DNA from: Diogma glabrata
Lineage: Eukaryota > Arthropoda > Insecta > Diptera > Cylindrotomidae
DNA: 64,000 bases
Assembly: GCA_963693315.1 (NCBI GenBank)
Contig: OY856186.1
Span: forward strand, 458,737,360-458,801,359
Direction of reading: 5' to 3'
This document shows positions 1-12,410 of this stretch, one piece after another. Position 1 is the first letter of the stretch. Each line of letters begins with the position of its first letter. A model generated the notes under the pieces. It was given only the letters and a program-made list of their open reading frames with translations. It did no database searches and was not told the origin of the DNA. Both the position numbers and the translations under genes were made by a program.

Positions 1-600
1 CAGGTTTTTTGTAAAAAGTTAATGAATATTCTAAATTATGGAAGAAAGTATAAAATCGGGAGATCTGTTATTTGTTTTTTTTTTTAATTTTATATTTTTA
101 TATTTACGAGCCGCCATTTTGAATAAAAAATTTAACACCACTCGGAAGTTGATACTACTTATAATTATCAACATTCTAAGTAAAACAACATATCTGTTGA
201 TATTTTAAATTTGTGTTGGTAGCCAAATTTCTATACTTTCAGAGTGAGGCCGTAAGCCTGTAGCTGCCATATTGATTCCGCCATTTTATATATATATATT
301 TATGAAAGAGAAGAAAACGATACTTTTTGAAATCATTATGTTTGAACATATAAAATTTTAAAAATCATCTAAAAATATGAGTATTTTTTGTCAAAGTAAT
401 ATTTTCATAAGGCGTCACTATGTACTTTTTAAACAAAAAAAAATTCATTAAAATCGGTTCACCCGTTCGATCACAATTTTGAAATGAAGTCAAGTGATTC
501 CATGAATTTAATTTATTTTGTTATCACGAGTCTAACTCGTGATAAAAATCAAATATGTACTTCTAAATCTTGAAGTTTTAATGTTTTTATAAGAAAATAT
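1..600. other. AT-rich non-coding DNA, no gene seen
   Basis: No supported open reading frame. A short perfect stem-loop lies near 520-545 (TTATCACGAGT, short loop, ACTCGTGATAA). The words 'cgccattttg' near 111 and 283 suggest decayed repeat sequence, but no family can be named. Confidence 0.5.
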
Positions 601-1271
601 TGTTACGTTTTTCCAAGCTGCCTTTGAACTGGCCTAACTCACAGTTCGTTAAATGCAATTCCCAAATCTCTTTAGAGATCGATCACTGATTAGTAAGCAC
701 AAACACCAGGTTTTATTAAGTATTCAACAACTTAATTGTTCCACAACAATAAGAAAACAATACAGCAAACAATATTCCTAACTAGAATATTCTTTCAACA
801 GCTTCAGAAACTCCAACGTTTGGTTGTAGAAATTTCCAGTAATACAACGTTTAAAATAATACACAAATTATTTCTACTTAATAACACTTTAAACTTTATT
901 CACAAAAACTAATTTAAAAATCACTTTTATAATTATAACTTCACTATCGCAGGTTTAAAATAACACTAACTCTAATCTACAACAGACACTTGCTTATATA
1001 CTATTCTGCTTAATTTCTAGATAATTCGAGGTCACTTTTTATAAACCTTGAAAAAATATTAGAATATTCGATTATTTTACGTTACGTTGATTTGATTCAT
1101 AAAATCATTTATTTTTATGTTGACCTTAATTCTAAGAATATGTACAACAACAATAACACTATTCATTTCATTCATTTGTTGTTGCGTTTTGTTGTGATTT
1201 GATTTAGCTGGAAGTGACCGTAATCGTCTAGATTTTTCTGTAATCGTCTAGATTTTTCTGTAATCGTAACA
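601..1271. mobile_element. Solo LTR, probably Ty3/gypsy type
   Basis: The segment begins TGTTACG and ends CGTAACA, so it has the TG...CA ends and short inverted termini of an LTR. It is flanked on both sides by ATAT (597-600 and 1272-1275), a 4-bp target duplication as made by gypsy-class integrases. Its length of 671 bp is plausible for an LTR and no internal coding region is attached, which points to LTR-LTR recombination. It contains a tandem duplication of a 20-bp unit at about 1207-1260. No second copy is in the window, so orientation and family are not fixed. Confidence 0.62.
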
Positions 1272-1275
1272 ATAT

Positions 1276-2330
1276 ATTATGTTCGAGTTTATCGCTAGTA
1301 ATTTGAACTATTCACTCAAAAAAAAACTAATTAAATTTTACAAATTTTTTATAAATATACAACTCACAAATTTTTTTGTAAGTTTAGCATAAATATTGTA
1401 GATTACAAAAAAAATTATTTGAAGAAACCAAAAATTTATTTGATTTACAATTTATTTTTGGGTTTGAAGGAAAAAAATTGTAGTTTTATCAAAAAAATTT
1501 GTGTGTTGTATATTTATAAAAATTTTGTAAAAGTGGCTTTTATTTTTTGAAGTGACTTATTTTGAAACCGAATCACTTTTAATCACACCATGGGTCTCCC
1601 TCCCCTTACGTGTAAGTAATTACTTACTGTCTCCATGATCGTTAAATATCTACTTAACGATCAGTGATTTCTAAATATGACTTACTATGTCTGTTTTCGA
1701 ATCGGTAAATATCAATAATCGCCTTATCCAAAACCCCCGATATAAACCCCCGACTTAATATAAAAAATTATAAAATTATTTCACGCCATCTTGAAATATA
1801 AAGCTCAATATAAAAAAAATTTAAAAACATTTAATCAAAGCCACTAATCCATTTTTTTGCATATGGCAATGTTAATTGTTTTTTGCATATGGCGTCAATG
1901 AAGTGGGTGGTGGTTTCGCCTTATCGTGCAAAAATTACTTTAACGAAGACAGGCATATTGAAGAGAAATTTAAATCAACTACGACGACTAGTTTGCACTT
2001 TTACAAATTGTTATTTGTTATATTAAAGAATAAACAAAAAACCTTATAAAAAACCGTTTATATAACTAACTGCCAAGTCGATATTTAGTCATCGTTCAAC
2101 AAAAACCGAAGATTAAATATGTAATTCAATTACATCACAAACCATTCGATTCAACTTTACCAATTCAGATGAGAAGTAATGAAGCAACTCATAAATTTCT
2201 GAGTCAAACTTTTTTTTTACATTAAACAAAGGAAAATCAAACAAATTTCACTTTTATTTTAAAAAAAAAAAGTAACATGATTCATGAACTATGTTTAGTT
2301 TACCTGGAACGATTAAATTTCTATTTTACA
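1276..2330. other. AT-rich non-coding DNA
   Basis: No coding region is seen. There is a palindromic stretch around 1613-1628 (taagtaattacttac) and several poly-A/poly-T runs. Nothing else can be assigned. Confidence 0.45.
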
Positions 2331-2646
2331 TCAGACGCGTTCCATTGAAGATCAAACTTACTCAAATTTGCTTTGATCTACTCTACCTGAAAGAAGTTGT
2401 GTAGTTGAATAGCATTTTATTTTTCGATTTTATTAAGATCTAGATCGGTTATAAACATGTGTATAAACATATTTTGGTATTTTTAATAATAAAATGGACT
2501 GGTCAGATCTAAATATAAACCCAAAATAAATTTTCAATAATAATAAAATTGTGTGACTGGCTACATATATTTTCAAATTTTTGGGTGTTCCATTGGTGAT
2601 CTATTCAAAGGCTGCTTTGAGCAGCTATTTTGTTCCAAAGGAACGC
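2331..2646. mobile_element. MITE-like interspersed repeat, copy 1
   Basis: This block starts near GCGTTCCATTG and ends near CAAAGGAACGC, giving short inverted termini. A second, shorter and diverged copy is at about 27900-28155. The two share long stretches, for example the 'ctactctacct...gttgtgtagttga' block and the 'taataataaaatggact' block. Internal direct repeats of the GTTCCA word near 2587 and 2633 suggest extra sequence at this copy's right end. There is no coding capacity, so I read it as a non-autonomous DNA element. The superfamily is not determined because no clean target duplication could be read. Confidence 0.55.
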
Positions 2647-2649
2647 ATG

Positions 2650-4224
2650 TATCATAATCATAATCAAAGATTATTCTCTAAGCAAAATAAATAGAGACAA
2701 ATTGACTATTGAGGAGAGAAAACTGTATGGTTAAAATCATCAATCTAGCATCAAATTGTAAATTTGTGACTCGTGCTATATAGTAGTATTATTTACAATT
2801 TAATGAGACAAAGTTTTTTACTATATGAAAAGAAATGACATCTTCAATGAATTTCTTCAATGCAAAATTACAATATTCTGAGTGATTTGCAATTCATTAT
2901 CAAAGGAAGAAAGAAAGAAATTCTACGTAAAAATTTCGGTCGGATTCAGCGCCAAATTGTTTGCAACCATGTTTGTACTTTCAATTTTGCTTGAAACATT
3001 ACAGTTAAAGAACAAATTCCCACTGATCTCTCACGATTATTTTGTAATTCTCTTGATTCAGTTAACCTTCTAAACATCCCATTGCTAATTTTGATTCGAA
3101 AAGAATTTAAATTATTTTTAAACTTTACTGTTTTTCTCGGAAATTTTGTTTGATATAGAGAAAACCAAACACTGAAAAAAACATGTCCTATGTCCAATCG
3201 AAATGCAATTGTCTCAACCTCACGGTGCGGCCACATATGGCGAATCAAACTACGAAATTGCTTCAACAACTCTACAATTATAAATCGATTAAGTTGAGAC
3301 AATCCCACGAAATATTTATGTGAAAATAAAATATAGTTCAATTAATCTCAAATACTTAAACTTTAAAATGACAAATTCATGATATAAGGCCAAAGAAAAA
3401 TTTTTTCAGGGAAATAGTTATTATCTTTATTCAACTACTGTTATATTGGATATAACACTTTATATTTTAAATAAACCACATTCTGTTGTTAGGAAAATGT
3501 TACCGTGTAGTTGTCTCAATCACAGTGAAATTGTTTGCAAATAATGTTTCTTTGCATGAATAATCAACTGTCAACTTCGAGATTAGGTGGTCATGAACTC
3601 AATCTTTTTTTCAGTGAACCTTTTTGTAGGAAATATTTGACTTATTAAATTGTTAAATGCACTACTCTTTGGAACAACAATTTTACATTTTTAACCAAAA
3701 CAGATATGTGGAAGTCTTTAACGATTATCAAAACCATCCCTAACGCCATTCAGTATGTTACGCGGAATAATAAAAAAATCTTTTACCTTTAAAATAAATT
3801 ATGAAAGGCGCCTTTTTCTTGAGGTCTTTGGAAGTCACGTGATAGAAATGCGGCAATGATATATTATATAATTAACTGTAGTTTTTACAAATATGCTTGA
3901 AGTTTTTTTTATTAATTAGTATTGGATAATTTCATTTGTCACATAACATTGTAACATTCTATTACCTTTGGCTCAAAACTATTGCGTTTTGGTTTATACC
4001 AATTAATTTTCTAATTGATTTTTAAAATATTATAAATGGTAGTTTTATGTAAATCGTTGAAGTTTTAAGGAATATTACAGAATATAATGAGAGCATTGTT
4101 TTTGGAATGCAAAATATATAACAACCTTAGTTGAAGTTAATTAGTTATGATAGGTAACGTTTCGATATTTTTCCGCATGAAGGGATCAGTTATTGTGGTT
4201 TGTAAATTTTTTCATTTTTGATTT
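2650..4224. other. Non-coding AT-rich stretch
   Basis: Short reading frames near 2882-3341 overlap on opposite strands, have no recognisable domain or splice context, and look like chance frames. No repeat family shared with the rest of the window was found here. Confidence 0.45.
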
Positions 4225-4822
4225 ACGGGCATGACAACCCCCCATATACTCCAGTCCCTGCTATTGACATACGAGTTGACGAGACATATCACATACCACT
4301 GACAATAGCAGTGAGATATCATTAGACAACGTAATATCTTAGGAGCGCTGGCGGATGAACTCATTTCGGTTAACGTTATCACTCTCAATCTTAGCTATGG
4401 AGTATTCCTTGATCATTCATTTTATTACTTACTTTAAGAATCGAGTCTTCATGTGTGAGCTTTAATCATTGAGGATGACAGTGAGTTACATGATCAAGGA
4501 ACATGTCACTAGCTGGATTATTGACAACCCCATTTTAGTTTTGCTCCCGCAGATTTTCAAAACAAAATTGCTTTTGACATCTTATTTTATTTTTATTTTC
4601 TCTATCCTAATATTAAATATTGACTTATGTCATATTTTGTATGTGATAGGATTTATTGTTTAGTTATGCCTTAAAAATATAGGCGTACATAAAAAAACAA
4701 AAAAAAAAATGATTTGCTTACATCAACATCTTAGAACACTTGTTGCTCTGGGATCTTGGCCTTTAAAGGTTTTCTTGGTTGTGACACATATTGTAATTCC
4801 TACAACACAACACATTTTATTT
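4225..4822 (+). mobile_element. SINE-like retroposon, copy A
   Basis: One of four related copies in the window (also 4896-5352, 19240-19865 minus and 59439-59746). All share a 5' block containing 'cactccagtccctg' (or close variants, where present), a middle block with 'tatgtcatattttatatg', and a 3' block containing 'gtgacacatattgtaattcc' followed by an A-rich tail. A common 3' end with a tail, plus one copy truncated at the 5' side, is the mark of a retroposed family. No tRNA, 5S or 7SL head was recognised. It could be the 3' end of a LINE rather than a SINE. Confidence 0.6.
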
Positions 4823-4895
4823 TAAAAAAACAAGATGTACCTCAATTTTAAATATAGACGAACAAATCACAAGTAGTTTTTTGATAATTTAATCT

Positions 4896-5352
4896 AGGGG
4901 TGTGGCAATTCCGCCCACTCCAGTCCCTGCTAATTGCAAAAAAATGAACATGAGATATACCATACTACGTGCCATAGTTGTGAGATATCACTAGTCAAGG
5001 TGAAATCTATAAGAGGTATATAGTGACAACCAAAATCTATTAAATCAACGATAGCACTTTCAATCTTAATTATAGAGTATCCACTGTCGTTGCTATGCTA
5101 TTGCTTGCTCGACGAAATGAGCCTCCAAATAACTATATATTTACTTAAATTATTGACGTGCACTCCGCACGTCACATGATTGAGGAGGGTTTATTTTTTA
5201 GCTGTCTATTTCGTTCTTTGTCCAAAAAAAAACAAAACAAATTGTGTTCATTCTTGCGACCTCAGATTGCCTACCTAGGCCCTAAAAAGCATTTGTGTTG
5301 TTGTTACACATATTGTAACTCCTATTACACAACGCTTTTTATTAAAAAAAAA
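4896..5352 (+). mobile_element. SINE-like retroposon, copy B
   Basis: This copy lies in the same orientation as copy A, 70 bp downstream. It has the 5' block (ggggtgtggcaattccgccc, cactccagtccctg) and the 3' block ending in an A-run near 5344-5352, but the middle is shorter and diverged. The 80-codon frame at 5158-5400 runs through it and is not a gene. Confidence 0.58.
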
Positions 5353-5405
5353 TTGAAGAAAATAAAAACAAAAACGGTTTTCTATTGCATTAAAATATAA
5401 ACTTG

Positions 5406-5481
5406 GTTCGATTTGACTGAAGCAACTGAAAAATTGAATGCAATTGTTGTTGTTTTTTCAGTTGTTTCACTCAAATCGAAC
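5406..5481. mobile_element. 76-bp palindromic mini-MITE, copy 1
   Basis: The ends are long inverted repeats: TTCGATTTGACTGAAGCAAC at the left pairs with GTTGTTTCACTCAAATCGAA at the right with only two mismatches, around a short centre (aattgttgttg). A second copy lies at 16714-16796, and a half copy (ttcgatttgactgaaaaa) starts near 5922. There is no coding capacity. Confidence 0.68.
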
Positions 5482-5489
5482 GCACCCAC

Positions 5490-8400
5490 CTATAGTGTTC
5501 GAACAACTTTAGTCCTCCCCTGTAATTAAAAATCTCGTTAAACATTTAACGAAATATTCCACGCAAATAATTAATATGATATAGCTCAAAGATCAAAATA
5601 GAAAGTCTATGACTCGAATTACATCTCACTCAACAACAACAAAAAACTAATTGTATAACCTTAAAGTTCAGTCACATTAAGCTATAAAGTATAAAAACTA
5701 AAAAAAATGAAACTTTAATTTTTTTGAATCCGTTATTTACTTCGAAAGAAAGTTTATTTTGTTTTCCTTTTGTCTTCACGATCGGTTAATGATCGGTTAT
5801 TTAATCGTTTAGTTGAAAGAGAATTTTAAAACAAATTAACCAGAATATATTTAAAATAAAAATTAATATTAAAAAAACAAGAATTATTTTTGTTATATTT
5901 AATTTGTTTCGTTATAATGCGTTCGATTTGACTGAAAAAATAACACCGCTAATACTTCGATTTGATAAACCAGCTCATTCCGTATGCATTTTATCCCACA
6001 GCTGTGAAGCAGAATCAAAATTTTATAATTACCTTATAGATTTCTTAGATGCCTTTTCGCCTGAGTCTACATTAATTATCGCTGATGTACCCAATGATAT
6101 GATACTACCCCTAAGTTCTCCCTCCTACTCAATTTTTTATTTATATCAACGAACTGTTGAAAATCACCATGGCTGAATGCATCACACAACAAACAATTAT
6201 TATGTCCGAATCACTGGTTAAACTGTCCCTATACACTGTCATAAAGTCAGAATAGAGAGAAGCTTTTGACGGAATCAATAAAAAACATACCAACTCAATA
6301 CCTGCATGTTGTTGTGGAACCTATAGGTCTTAAAATATTTATGTGTGTGATTGTAATTTAAAAAAAAACGTATATATGAACTAAAATCAACAATCAACAT
6401 CATTTTCAATAATTATCCTAATTATATTAAAAAAAATTGAAGTACAAAACAATGTCAATACCGATCGTGCTGATGATCTTTAATTTTTTTATTCAAATTG
6501 TAAAACACGAAATAACGATTGACGATTGTTACGTACCATTGTGTAACATGGTACAAGAATACTTTCTATAAATAAAAAATATTCTCATAATTGTTGTAAA
6601 AGTTTTATGGCGATGTTTTGTACAATTTATTTTATTACTTCTAATTATCGTAATGGTTAGTTTTAATGCATTTCCATTTCTGAACAATAAATAATAAAAT
6701 CAAGAATTTTCGCGATCCATAAATATCTCGTTACTAAATTTTTGTTTGTATTTACTCAAAATTAGGGAGGTATTACATATTCAAATTGTGCGATAAGACA
6801 TACGCTAGTATGTCTAAAATTTTCATAGACCATTATTTACTATATACCTGAAGAGCTTTGATTTAATACATTTATTATCTTTTGTATGTCCTCGACGTAC
6901 TAGAAACAATTAGCGATTGTCAACGTATATCTTGTTGTTTATAACAACATTATAACACCTAGCTGTTATTTATTATAATAAAACAAAATATATAATAAAT
7001 CAATTAAATAAAATAAAAAATATAGCTACCAAATTTGCTAAGCACCCAACTGATTCGCGTAATTTCTTTAAGCTGGTTATATGGCTGGCTCTCCAGGGTA
7101 ATTTTTTTAGTCTTCCTCTTATTGATAGAGACATGTTTATCATTGATTCAAAGTAAAAACCTAATCTGCTGTGTCTCATCGAATGTCTTTTCAACTAATG
7201 CAGGAGTTAAGCTTTTTCTTGTCAATGCATCTCATGAAATACCACGTCAGCGCCACTAGATTAAATTTGATAGATTTTTTAAACATTGATAAACAATTTT
7301 GGATTGGAATATTGCTAACAGTATTGAGTTCAACAAAGAAAATCACAAATTTGCCATTTTACTTATAGGATATCAATTCACGTTCTTGGAGTTGAATTTG
7401 TAAATAAAATAAGCTGGAATTCTCATTTTTTGTATTTTAACTAAAATGTTTTTCAAAAATTCGGTTAAAAATTGGATTTTATAAGTTTTGCAATAACAAA
7501 CAGCAATTTTTATCTCTGGATTTACCTGCGTGGGTATTTCTTGGCAATTTTAATCCCCAAAATAAATTCTTTAAAAAACTTGATTTATAATGTCAAACCC
7601 TAGTTAGTATGGTATGTTGGAATATTTAGAAATAGAATAAACAAAAGCAATAGAATAAACAAAAAACATGCCTATTGCCTAACTCTCTAAACAGTAGTTT
7701 TGGTAATATCAAACAGTGTGCCAAAAAGTAAAGAGCATGTGCAGCTTGTAGTTTTAAAGGCATCAACGTTTTCGTGAACTGAGCTGTATACAGTACCAAG
7801 CGTCATTTGGAAGTTTCTCACTATTATTTATATATAGTTTGAACTGAATCTGAACTTTTTTAATTCAAGCCGATGTCCACAATGAAAAATTGTCACCATA
7901 ATTGGGTGAAATTATTTGTGACTTTAACACTTTTATACAAGTCAATAAAACCCAAAAATGAAATCAGTTGCAAGTTTTGAAATACTACCTACTCGATAAT
8001 TCAGAAGAAACAATGTATTGTGTAAAGTGGGAAAAAAATTATCGAAACAATCAACTGTGAATTAAGATTTCGTAAATTTTAGATGAAAAAAAAAATAATT
8101 TAATTAAGAGCTTCTTACTAATTTATGAAATTTCACACAATTAGAATATTAGTAATTGTGTTTTAGATAGAAATTGACCATGGCTTAGTTATAAAATTGA
8201 AGTTTCATTGTTTTAAAATATATTCAAATTACAAGGTTAAGTGAGTTACATTTTCAATGAGGTTTAAACGCTTTTTTACTGTTTGCATAGTTCTTACTTT
8301 AAGACTTTCGACAAAATCAATAAACTATTTTAGTTTATGTTAGTTAAACTAGTCTCAACTATTCGTAACGATAAATCTGTTACTTGGACAACCAGCTTGA

Positions 8401-9379
8401 GTTTGTCAAAATAAGAAAGCTATGGCTGATCGACAGAAAAAAGAATTTTAGGTCGGTTGGTCGGTAAGAACAAGTTTTGCCATTTTATCAGCTTAAATAG
8501 CCAACAACGCAGTCAGGTGGACGTTAAGCACTTACCTTGGTTCTCATGTGATACTTTTTGTGATACATGTGATACTTTGACTCTGTGATGATCATATTAA
8601 TATTTAGTTTGAATAAAACATCTCTACTTATACATTATCGTTTCTGTTTTAATATTCTTAAAATTTCAACATTTAAAAAGAATTGGTAAAAAACCCGGAC
8701 ACACTGACCTTCGTATTATTATTTGAGGAATTAGTTTAGTTTTGTTATTTGTTTGGTATGAATTGACGTTTTTTGTTATTGAAATTTGTAATACTAATAC
8801 ATCTAATGTAGAGATTAACATTATGATTCAAATAATAACCAGTAGAAGTTTCGTTTTTGTTCCATAACTATTTTGTTTTAAGAGCAAAAGTCGTTAAAAT
8901 TTGTAACGCTAGAAAACAGATTGTTAATTGTATCAAACAACATTCTCTTAATCAAACTATTCGTTCTTAAATCTGTCTATTATTAAAATATTAAGTTATT
9001 GATTTAAACTTTCTTTTTCACTTATAATCTGTCATTCATTATAACTAAATATAATTTTCTTTCAAATTTCACCAATTTTCAATAGCTTTAATCAACCATA
9101 AAAATTAATTTATAAAATTGGTTAAAAAATTATAATTTATTTTGTTTTTAATCACATAATTGAATGTTTTATGTTTCAATTGGGAATAAAAATTAATTCC
9201 AAACTCAAACCGATTAAATTGCAAAACACAATTTTAATTATCAATTTTATATAAATATGTAATAGGAAGAGTAATTAAAATTGAATTAAAATTACACTTT
9301 GAGTATATTATTTATTTAAACGGAATCAAATTTTAATAAAATTAAATTAAATTCAAATTTATTTTCGTTTCTTTTGCAG
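5490..9379. other. Long non-coding stretch, probably intron or intergenic
   Basis: No exon can be supported. Frames at 5904-6176 (90 codons) and 7000-7260 show no domain, and the first begins in a fragment of the 76-bp MITE. Because 9380 follows a clear splice acceptor, at least the right part must be intron of the gene that resumes there. I could not locate the upstream exons or their donor site. Confidence 0.5.
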
Positions 9380-11017
9380 GATGATTATCCAAGAGCTGAA
9401 GCCCTGCATGACACTGATTCAAACAATATCTCAGGCGAAAAGGGAGAAGTTGTAAAAAAATTAGTAACACAAAGTACTGAAAATGAAAATAAAGAAATTG
9501 AAAATGAAAAACTTAAGCAAACATCAAACGCCGATTCAAATGATATTGACAATGATAGAAGTAGTAGTGATGAAAACGAAGAGGCAAAACGTATTCAAGT
9601 TAAATTGCCCCTTGAATTAGAATTAGATCATATTGCAAACGCAATTTTAGAACAAAATCGTAAAGCCAAAATGAATTGTATAGTTGAACGTAGACGTGCT
9701 GAAGAAACTCTGGATGCACCCGGTCGCACTATTGAATTACCATTTGGATTAAACTTAAATACAGATCCAAAACAAAAAACTGTTACAGGTGAACGTTTAG
9801 TTATTATGTGTGAAAGTGGTATGATGGATCGTCCAGGAACTAATACAAACCGGGTAAACAGTGATGAGGATGATGATGTTGAAGAAATTCGTCAAATTAT
9901 TGTACCAATTAATGCTGTTCCTTTACAATTTGGACCCCGTGGGCCACAATATCCATTAACCCATTTACCAATGATTCAACAAATAGCACAACAAGTTCCG
10001 CAACAGATTCGAGCACAAATGCATCAAATTCGTCCACAAATCCCATCCCAAATGCAACAGCAATTTAATCCACAACAAGCTTTCTCACAAATGTTTCATC
10101 CACAACCACAAACTGAAATGCGTCCACCACCATTTACCATGCCACAACCCCAACAAATGTCACAAATTCAACAAATTCATCAAATTCAACAAACCCCAAT
10201 GATGCATCAACTGCCTCAACCTCAAAATCCAATTCAATTCCATCAAATGCAACGTCATCCAATGATGGAACCCCAAACACAACAACAAATGCCACAATTT
10301 CCAATGATCCATCAATTACCAGCACAACCACCAGTACCAGCACAAATGATGCAAGCACCACAGCCAGAAATGCCCGAAGTACGTATTCAATTACAACGTG
10401 TATTAATTCCAGTTGGAAGTGAATCCAACGAATCTCAAATGAATTTTGATGCACCTCAACAGCCAAATCAAGAACGTGATATACAACAAATTCATGTACA
10501 ACAAGTTCCTATACAAGTAGCATTACAGAGAGCTGGTATTACAGCTGAAGATTTACGAAACATTCATCAAATGGCGCAAGAAAGAATTCAAGAAGAATTG
10601 AGAGATTTTGTGTCAGAAGATGACAGTTCCGAATCAGAAAACAGTCAAGAGAATGGTAAGCCATCAGAAGAGAAACACACAATCCAAATACAACAAATAC
10701 GACAGTTACCACAACAACGACCGTGGTCAGAAGATCAAACCGAAGAGCAACAACCTGAACGAGAAGCTTCGCCAATTGGTAGAATGATTTCATTTGGACG
10801 TAGCTTAATTACTCCCATTCGCATTCCAATTCCTATGATGCAACAAATAAAAGAAGATTCTAACGATGAACAAATTGAGTCTGAACGACCACACTGTAAG
10901 TAATTTCGGTCTATACTCTATTGTTCAACATAAAATTAATTTTTTTTATTCTTTCTTTCAGTTGTTCATCCACGTAGCGTTGATGCTGTTATTCCAGAAA
11001 TCTCAAAACAAGAATAA
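9380..11017 (+). CDS. Unrecognised Gln/Pro/Met-rich acidic protein, 3' exons (5' partial)
   Basis: Two exons are visible. Exon 9380-10895 follows a pyrimidine-rich acceptor (ttcttttgcag) and ends at GTAAGT. A 66-bp intron follows, then the last exon 10962-11017 (acceptor ctttctttcag), ending in TAA. Together they give the C-terminal 523 residues; upstream exons are not found. Order in this part: an acidic, Ser/Asn-rich start (about residues 1-72), a better-looking folded block (about 73-155, containing LELELDHIANAILEQNRKAK and TIELPFGLNLN), an acidic DEDDDVEE patch, a Q/P/M/H-rich low-complexity region (about 195-355), a second possibly helical block with ITAEDLRNIHQMAQERIQEE, then Ser/Glu- and Gln-rich sequence. 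No membrane segment or catalytic motif is seen. It resembles neither a transposon nor a named family I recognise. A candidate poly(A) signal AATAAA is near 11473. Confidence 0.8.
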
Positions 11018-12040
11018 ACGCTGCATCCTGTGATTAAAAATTAAGATGAGCGATATTTTTTCTTTTTATGTGTTTGGTATCTTGACTAAATTTGTTTATT
11101 TAACGAAAAAAATATTAATTTTTTGGCTCATGTTTGAAAAACTAATCGTACTATTTCTTTAATTAACTTTTCTTATAACACTTTTGGTTTTAATTAGTTT
11201 AAGAAATATGTTTTTTTCAATTACCGTTTCTTTACTTTAATTAATAAAAAAGAAAAATTAAATTAAAGGTAATAAAAACTAAAAAATAAAAATTGTGATG
11301 TTCTTTAAATTATGAATTTATAAACAAAATAATTATAAATATAAAAGTATAATGTCTGTTTTTATTGTTGTAGATGTTTAATTTTTGAATCTCTGTATAC
11401 ATAACTAAAATATATTACATACTAAGTTAAATGGGATTGGGCCCAATACAAATTATGCATACAAAATGTACAATAAAATAAATTTAGGAGAAAATAGAAA
11501 TTTGTTATTATTATTTGTTATCATTGATTACTCCAGAAGATGGCCTAACAAGCTGAAATATATATAGAGTAACAGTTAAATTATAAAAAAAACATTGTTT
11601 TCTTATTTTTTTTATTAAACTTATTAAATAAGTTATTTGCGTAAAGTAACAAAAGTAACAAGAGATTGACATTATGTTATAGAAATTTGTTAGTTTTATA
11701 TTTAAGTTGTGGATTTAGATTTGTAGGTCGATTAGGAGTTCTATATGGAATTGTGAAGACTACCAAAAACAATACTAAGACTACAATAATAATTGTGAAG
11801 AACAACAGTGGATTTTAAGCTTCAAGTTCATTTACAATTTTGATAAAACTTACAGTATGTATCGTTAATAACTCTGTTATCTTTCGTTTGTCTCTTCAGG
11901 TTAAATATCTTTGCATTTTTTTAGGTTGTTATCCACACTAAAACCTACACTGAAAAAAGGAGGGCAATCTTGAGGACTGCCGACAGAAGTGAAATCTTAA
12001 AACTGGGAAATAGCTGTATTTTTATCGTCTAAATTCAACA
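11018..12040. other. 3' UTR and intergenic DNA
   Basis: AT-rich sequence after the stop codon at 11017. Several AATAAA words (for example near 11473) could end the transcript. No other gene is seen. Confidence 0.5.
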
Positions 12041-12124
12041 AAATCTTTACTTACTTTAACACACTTCCACCCTGTTATTGACAAAGAAAAACATCAAATT
12101 CAATAAAAAAGAGAAAAACACAAT

Positions 12125-12367
12125 ATGAATCAAGAGAACGAGAGTAAAATTATTTATAATATATTATCATTAATTTCAACAATACCTAGGTTATTCGTAC
12201 TATCAATTGCGTTTTCTTTAGTTTTCTTTATTTGTTTATTTTTTATTTATTTAGCGTATGGTTTTTATGACACATTAACAAATAAACTTAAAAAAGGTAA
12301 ATTTTTCTATGAAAGCTACCTAAAACAAAACATGAATACACATTCAATGAGCTTACAATCAATTTGA
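12125..12367 (+). CDS. Small single-pass membrane protein, unrecognised
   Basis: An 80-codon frame starts with ATG at 12125 in an A-rich leader. It encodes a short polar N-terminus, one strong hydrophobic segment of about 25-30 residues (around residues 22-50, LFVLSIAFSLVFFICLFFIY) and a basic tail (NKLKKGK). A GTAAAT that could act as a splice donor sits just after the KKG codons (about 12297), so the true C-terminus may lie in another exon. A decayed duplicate of the leader and start region lies at 15105-15300, which supports this being a real transcribed unit that was duplicated. No family is recognised and no function is inferred beyond membrane insertion. Confidence 0.4.
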   Translation: MNQENESKIIYNILSLISTIPRLFVLSIAFSLVFFICLFFIYLAYGFYDTLTNKLKKGKFFYESYLKQNMNTHSMSLQSI

Positions 12368-12410
12368 TTGCGCATCTTTAATTAAAAAGGAAAAATATTT
12401 GAACATTGGT

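Noticed and set aside
5904..6176. 90-codon frame that could be an exon of a receptor-like protein
   Set aside because: It begins inside a fragment of the 76-bp MITE, has no splice context I can defend, and shows no recognisable domain.
7000..7260. Overlapping frames on both strands near 7.1 kb
   Set aside because: No domain, no codon bias signal and mutual overlap; treated as chance.
8257..8343. Short ATG frame with a signal-peptide look (MRFKRFFTVCIVLTL) as first exon of the Gln-rich gene
   Set aside because: The possible donor after it leaves the wrong phase for the acceptor at 9379, and a TAG follows closely.
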